From RH2-MAG17b sp050745265 (GTDB lineage: Bacteria; Acidobacteriota; Terriglobia; UBA7540), in NCBI GenBank assembly GCA_050745265.1, contig JBOGKE010000015.1, positions 1 through 64,000 of the forward strand: a stretch of DNA of 64,000 bases, given 5' to 3'. The notes beneath the pieces were generated by a model. That model was not told the origin of the DNA and did not search any database. It saw only the letters and a list, made by a program, of their open reading frames with translations. Positions 60,176-64,000 of the stretch are shown piece after piece; position 1 is the stretch's first letter, and each line of letters opens with the position of its first letter. A program made the translations under genes and the position numbers.

Positions 60176-60604
60176 CTATTGTCTTATTTTTTCCTTGAAG
60201 TGAGCCGGGCGCGCAAAAACGATGAACTGCGCCGGAGTTGGCTCTCGCACCAACGCGCTGCAAGTATTTGGCGTCGGCCCTATGAAAAAGTATATTCCCA
60301 CTCTTAAGCAACTCATCATTGCACTCATCCTGGACCTCAAACTGTGTCCGATGAGCCCTTTAAGGCGCACGTCCACGACGAGGTCGTGAATCAGGGCACC
60401 AAGAGGCGTATGCCAAGTCGCATATGCCGTGTTGACATGGGTGGTAAAGGTGAAATTTCCGGTGGCGGGGTCAGTTCCGAACGTCGAAGGATCAGCACCG
60501 CCAGCAGCATCCAGGTGTAAGCTGCTCCCGATCCCGAGAATTTTATCTAAGGGTCTGCCGGCAGCCCGTTCGTGCCGGTGCAGCCGCTCAGGTTCCGCGT
60601 GGTG
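60176..60604 (-). pseudogene. Possible decayed coding fragment
   Basis: The minus-strand frame from 60604 has no stop to 60176. It contains LGIGSSLHLDAAGGADPSTF and GTDPATGNFTFTTHVNTAYA, then TWHTPLGALIHDLVVDVRLK, a plausible piece of secreted protein but without a start codon. Just upstream another frame reads SAIATYNTTRNLSGCTGTNG then LPADP before a stop, so the piece may continue through a frameshift. I cannot name the family. The final 60 codons (FFIGPTPNTCSALV..) look random. Confidence 0.3.
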
Positions 60605-60678
60605 TTATAGGTCGCGATAGCGGACGGGGGTGAACGCAAAAAATGGCCTGGGTAACCGCGCGCTTCCGGTACTCGCGC

Positions 60679-63096
60679 TCACGCCACGGCGTGCTCATAC
60701 TTGCATTCTTCGTTGGGGCAGAAACGACGGGGGCCGGTTTTCTTAGTCGTCTTCTCGAGCAGGATGGGCGAGCCGCAGTCGGGACAGACTTCGGCGATGG
60801 GCTTATCCCAGGCGGTGAACTTGCAATCCGGATACCGGCTGCAGCCGTAAAACGTTTTTCCGCGTTTCGAGCGCCGCACCACAATTTCTCCGCTGCATTC
60901 TTTTTCCGGGCACGCGATACCGAGCGTCTGGCGCTTCACGAATTTGCAATTGGGATAGCTGCTGCAGGCGGTGAACTTGCCGTAGCGGCCGTGCTTGATG
61001 GCGAGCTGCGATCCGCATTCAGGACATTTCTCCTCGAGCAGAACGTCCTCGACCGTGGTAACCTTTCCATCGCCCATCACGATTTTCTTGGTGTTGCGGC
61101 ATTCGGGGTAACCCGTGCACGCCAGGAAAAATCCAAAGCGGCCGCGCTTCACGGCCATCGGCTTGCCGCATTTTTCGCAGGTCTGTTCCGGCACCTCGGG
61201 CGCCGCGGCGCCGCCGCCGTATTGCGCTTGGAGCTCGGGCGTGAGGTCGCGCGTCCCGTCGCATTCGGGATAGCCGGTGCAGGCGAGGAACTGTCCGTTG
61301 CGTCCCAATCGGATCACCATCGGCTTGCCGCACTTCTCGCATTTTTCCTCGGTGGCGATGCCTTCTCCCTTAAGGTCAGCCATTTCCCGCTCGGCGGTGC
61401 GAAGCTGCTTCTTGAACTTCCGGTAAAACTCCTCCAGCGCCTCGGTCCATTTCAGCTTGCCCTCTTCCACTTCGTCGAGTTCTTCCTCCATGCGCGCCGT
61501 ATAGGCGACATCAAAGATCTCGCTGAAGTTTTTCACCAGCAGGTCGCTGGTTACGATGCCGAGCTCGGTGGGGTAGAAGCGGCCCTGCAGCTTTTCCACG
61601 TAGGCGCGGTTCTGAATGACGGAAAGGATGGTGGCGTAAGTTGAGGGGCGCCCAATCCCCTTCTCTTCGAGAGCCTTCACCAAGGTCGCTTCGTTGTAGC
61701 GCGGCGGCGGCTCGGTGAAGTGCTGCTCGGGAGTCACCTTGCGCAACAGAAGCTTCTCGTTCTCCTCAACCAGCGGCAAACGGAGCTTAAGCTCTTCGGA
61801 TTCATCCACGGCCTCCTTGTCATCGCGCCCCTCTTCATAGACGGCGCGGAAGCCGTTGAATTTTTCGACCGACCCCGTGGCGCGGAAGAGGTAATCGCCG
61901 GCGGCGATATCGATCATGGTCTGGTCGAAAATCGCTGGATTCATCTGGGAGGCCACGAAACGCTGCCAGATCAGCTTGTACAGCTTGAATTCGTCCGCGC
62001 TCAAATGATGCCGGAGCGAGTCGGGTGTTCGTTCGACCTCTGTCGGGCGAATCGCCTCGTGCGCATCTTGCGCGCCTTTCTTGCTCTTATAGTGTATGGC
62101 GGTGGGCGGCAAGTACGCGGCGCCGAACTGCTTCTGAACGTAATCGCGCGCCGCCGCGAGCGCGCCTTCCGCCACGCGCGTCGAGTCCGTGCGCATGTAG
62201 GTGATCAGGCCCACAGCGCCTTCCGAGCCGAGCTCGATTCCCTCGTAGAGATGCTGGGCAACGAGCATGGCCTTCTTGGCTGAAAAGTGAAGCTTCCGCA
62301 CCGCCTCCTGCTGCAGCTTGCTGGTGATAAACGGCGGCACGGGATATTTCTTTTTCTCTTTGGTGCCGACCGATCGCACCGTGAAACCGGCGGCGGTGGC
62401 GGCGGCGACGTGCTGGTCCGCGCTTGCCTGATCGGAAATCTCGGGATCTTCGCCGTTGATTTTCACCAAGCGCGCGTCGAACGACGGCGGATTGCGGCCC
62501 TCGACGTGCGCCGTGATCGTCCAGTACTCTTTCTTCTCGAAGGCGCGGATTTCGCGCTCCCGCTCGACAATCAACCGCAGAGCCACGGTCTGCACACGGC
62601 CGGCGGAGATGCCGCGTTTCACCCTTTCCCACAGCAGAGGGCTAACCTGGTAGCCTACCAAGCGGTCGAGGATGCGCCTCGCCTGCTGCGCGTCGACCAG
62701 CCGCGAGTCGATCTCGCCGGGATGCCGGAACGCTTCGCGGATGGCATCCTGGGTGATCTCGTTGAACATCACCCGATGAATCTTCTTCTTTGATTTCGGA
62801 GCGAGCAATACGCTGAGATGGGCGCAAATGGCCTCGCCCTCTCGGTCAGGGTCGGCCGCCAAATAAACCGCCTGAGCGCCCCGGGCGGCCGCCTGCAGAT
62901 CTTTAATGACGTCCTTGCGGTTCGGCAGCATGATGTAGGTGGGCTCGAAATCCTTGTCCACCTTGACGCCGAGCTCCTTCTTCGGCAGGTCCATGACGTG
63001 GCCCATCGAAGCCTTCACGCTGTAGTCGGAGCCAAGATATTTGTTGATGGTCTTGGCTTTCGCGGGCGACTCGACAATGACAAGCGATTTAGGCAT
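60679..63096 (-). CDS. topA: DNA topoisomerase I with five C-terminal zinc ribbons
   Basis: TopA relaxes negative supercoils by transient single-strand breaks. The 805-residue protein starts with the Toprim domain (SLVIVESPAKAKTINKYLG; DPDREGEAICAHL). The active-site Tyr300 is in GLITYMRTDSTRVAEG. The family blocks LDRLVGYQVSPLLWERVKRGISAGRVQTVALRLIVERE and EKGIGRPSTYATILSVIQNR are present. From about residue 590 five Cys4-type ribbons follow: CEKCGKPMVI, CEKCGKPMAV, CPECGSQLAI, CPEKECSGEIV and CPDCGSPILL, each with its second Cys pair. The first four show the topoisomerase ribbon form, while the last ends CPNEEC. E. coli TopA has three Cys4 ribbons followed by two cysteine-less ribbon-fold repeats. 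Confidence 0.96.
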   Translation of the reverse strand: MPKSLVIVESPAKAKTINKYLGSDYSVKASMGHVMDLPKKELGVKVDKDFEPTYIMLPNRKDVIKDLQAAARGAQAVYLAADPDREGEAICAHLSVLLAPKSKKKIHRVMFNEITQDAIREAFRHPGEIDSRLVDAQQARRILDRLVGYQVSPLLWERVKRGISAGRVQTVALRLIVEREREIRAFEKKEYWTITAHVEGRNPPSFDARLVKINGEDPEISDQASADQHVAAATAAGFTVRSVGTKEKKKYPVPPFITSKLQQEAVRKLHFSAKKAMLVAQHLYEGIELGSEGAVGLITYMRTDSTRVAEGALAAARDYVQKQFGAAYLPPTAIHYKSKKGAQDAHEAIRPTEVERTPDSLRHHLSADEFKLYKLIWQRFVASQMNPAIFDQTMIDIAAGDYLFRATGSVEKFNGFRAVYEEGRDDKEAVDESEELKLRLPLVEENEKLLLRKVTPEQHFTEPPPRYNEATLVKALEEKGIGRPSTYATILSVIQNRAYVEKLQGRFYPTELGIVTSDLLVKNFSEIFDVAYTARMEEELDEVEEGKLKWTEALEEFYRKFKKQLRTAEREMADLKGEGIATEEKCEKCGKPMVIRLGRNGQFLACTGYPECDGTRDLTPELQAQYGGGAAAPEVPEQTCEKCGKPMAVKRGRFGFFLACTGYPECRNTKKIVMGDGKVTTVEDVLLEEKCPECGSQLAIKHGRYGKFTACSSYPNCKFVKRQTLGIACPEKECSGEIVVRRSKRGKTFYGCSRYPDCKFTAWDKPIAEVCPDCGSPILLEKTTKKTGPRRFCPNEECKYEHAVA

Positions 63097-63555
63097 AGTG
63101 TGGGACGTCCAGGCAATATCCGGCTGTCAGTCTCTCTCCAACGCAATGAGATGCAGCATCAGGCGCAAACGGCTCACCGCGGCGCGATCTCACGCCGCAT
63201 CTGAGACTTACACGCAGCGCCCTTGAGTCTCATCGGCACGGAGCCCGCAGTTCTGTAGTCGCGGTCATTCCTCAAAAACGGGTCCGAAGCGCCACGTCGC
63301 AAATCACCATCACGCCTGAACCGGCCATCGGCGCATTCGAGGGCCACACAACCATTATGCCGCCCGGGAGAGGACTGAGGTAGCAGTAAGTTGCATTGAG
63401 CTCCCGCGGCTGGAACGCCATGAGGAACTCGTTGCGCTCAGAAAGCCTCACGCCAACGCGCAGATCGTGGCTCGCAAGGAGATTGGTGCCTGGTTTGACT
63501 TGGTTTCACACCGCCGATAGAATCGGGAGGGTTCATCGTGTCCTGACCTCCTCGT
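63097..63555. other. Divergent intergenic region between topA and cysS
   Basis: These 459 bp between topA (-) and cysS (+) hold no firm gene. A minus-strand stretch (63272-63500 or so) reads SHDLRVGVRLSERNEFLMAF then QPRELNATYCYLSPLPGGIM and ends ALRTRF before a stop. A 49-codon piece of it starts with the ATG at 63421. It resembles the end of a secreted or outer-membrane protein but has no upstream domain. Promoters of both genes must be here. Confidence 0.35.
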
Positions 63556-64000
63556 ATGGGTTTGCAACTTCACAACACACTTTCCGGAAAGACGGAGGAG
63601 TTCCAGCCGCTCGAAGATAACGAGGTGCGCATCTATACGTGCGGCCCCACGGTCTACGACTACGCGCATATCGGGAACTTCCGCACATTCGTCTTTCAAG
63701 ACGTCCTGCGCCGTTACCTGGAATACGCGGGGTATCGGGTGAAGCAGGTGATGAACCTCACCGACGTCGATGACCGGACGATCCGTAATTCGCAAGACGC
63801 CGGCGTGTCGCTGCGCGACTACACGCAGAAATTCATCGATAGCTTCATGCAAGACCGCGAGCTTTTGGGCCTCGAACCTCCGGAGATCGTCGTGCGGGCG
63901 ACGGACTGCATCGACGACATGATCCGGCTGGTTCAAACGCTTGAAGCGAAGGGTTTCGCTTACCGCACCGATGGTTCAACCTACTTTCGCCTGTCAGCTT
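63556..64000 (+). CDS. cysS: Cysteinyl-tRNA synthetase, N-terminal part (runs off the window)
   Basis: The first 148 codons of a class I synthetase that charges tRNA-Cys are visible. The start ATG at 63556 gives MGLQLHNTLSGKTEEFQPLE. RIYTCGPTVYDYAHIGNFRTF contains the zinc cysteine of the TCGPTVYD motif and the HIGH-type HIGN. VMNLTDVDDRTI follows as in the family. A stop codon lies in frame 12 bp upstream, so the start is secure though no strong Shine-Dalgarno sequence is visible. Confidence 0.96.
   Translation, partial: MGLQLHNTLSGKTEEFQPLEDNEVRIYTCGPTVYDYAHIGNFRTFVFQDVLRRYLEYAGYRVKQVMNLTDVDDRTIRNSQDAGVSLRDYTQKFIDSFMQDRELLGLEPPEIVVRATDCIDDMIRLVQTLEAKGFAYRTDGSTYFRLSA

Noticed and set aside
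59784..60311. 175-codon minus-strand ORF
   Set aside because: Random composition, passes backwards through the terminator hairpin at 59833, no ribosome-binding site.

Overview
The window is about 64 kb of GC-rich bacterial chromosome. The best guess for its origin is Acidobacteriota (Terriglobia/Solibacter-like). That rests on the mix of genes: a folK, deoxynucleoside kinase, panB, panC cluster, a zinc-ribbon Ser/Thr kinase with a PEGA domain, a PEP-CTERM secreted protein, and a quinoprotein with its cytochrome c. It also rests on the very many short palindromic intergenic repeats. No rRNA, tRNA or CRISPR array was seen, so the taxonomic guess is inference.

Layout. Bases 1-2090 hold the start of a YdeI-like gene and an IS1380-family element whose inverted repeats I could locate. 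Bases 2.2-6.0 kb (+) form a cofactor and nucleotide cluster: folK, a deoxynucleoside kinase, panB and panC. The panC product carries an extra C-terminal domain resembling Fe-S uracil-DNA glycosylases. Bases 6.1-12.7 kb (-) hold a prepilin peptidase, two glycosyltransferases, a hotdog thioesterase, a bacilliredoxin and the PEGA kinase. Bases 13-19 kb carry a lipoprotein (+) and then, all on the minus strand, trpS, scpA, scpB, rluB, hisC and a CoA-binding protein. Bases 19.3-28.1 kb (-) encode a glycosyltransferase, an AsnB-type asparagine synthetase, an amino-acid permease, a tiny basic protein, PcrA/UvrD helicase and ThiO glycine oxidase.

Bases 28.7-39 kb contain an HtrA/DegQ protease (+), then a TPR protein, a secreted metallo-beta-lactamase-fold protein and an EmrB/EmrA/TolC-type efflux operon with a cytidylate-kinase-like gene inside it (all -). 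Bases 39.8-43.8 kb (+) hold a large repetitive PEP-CTERM protein followed by a strong terminator, then a small membrane-anchored protein. Bases 43.8-51 kb (-) are the classical rimP, nusA, infB, ylxP, rbfA, truB translation operon with a rimP leader hairpin. Bases 51.1-52.0 kb are a scrap heap: an orphan HicB-like protein, a VapC gene beheaded by a transposase remnant, and that remnant itself. Bases 52.4-57.6 kb (+) encode a large secreted PHP-like protein and a diheme cytochrome c/PQQ dehydrogenase pair. Bases 57.7-60.6 kb form a poorly coding island with an XRE regulator, a divergent candidate small RNA with a near-consensus promoter and an intrinsic terminator, and a small HTH protein. The window ends with topA (-) and the start of cysS (+).

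The most notable signals are the PanC-glycosylase-like fusion, the XRE/sRNA locus, a TA-flanked MITE-like element, a 24-bp perfect hairpin between rbfA and truB, and at least ten unrelated intergenic repeat families. Several of those repeats sit directly at gene starts and have been absorbed into reading frames.
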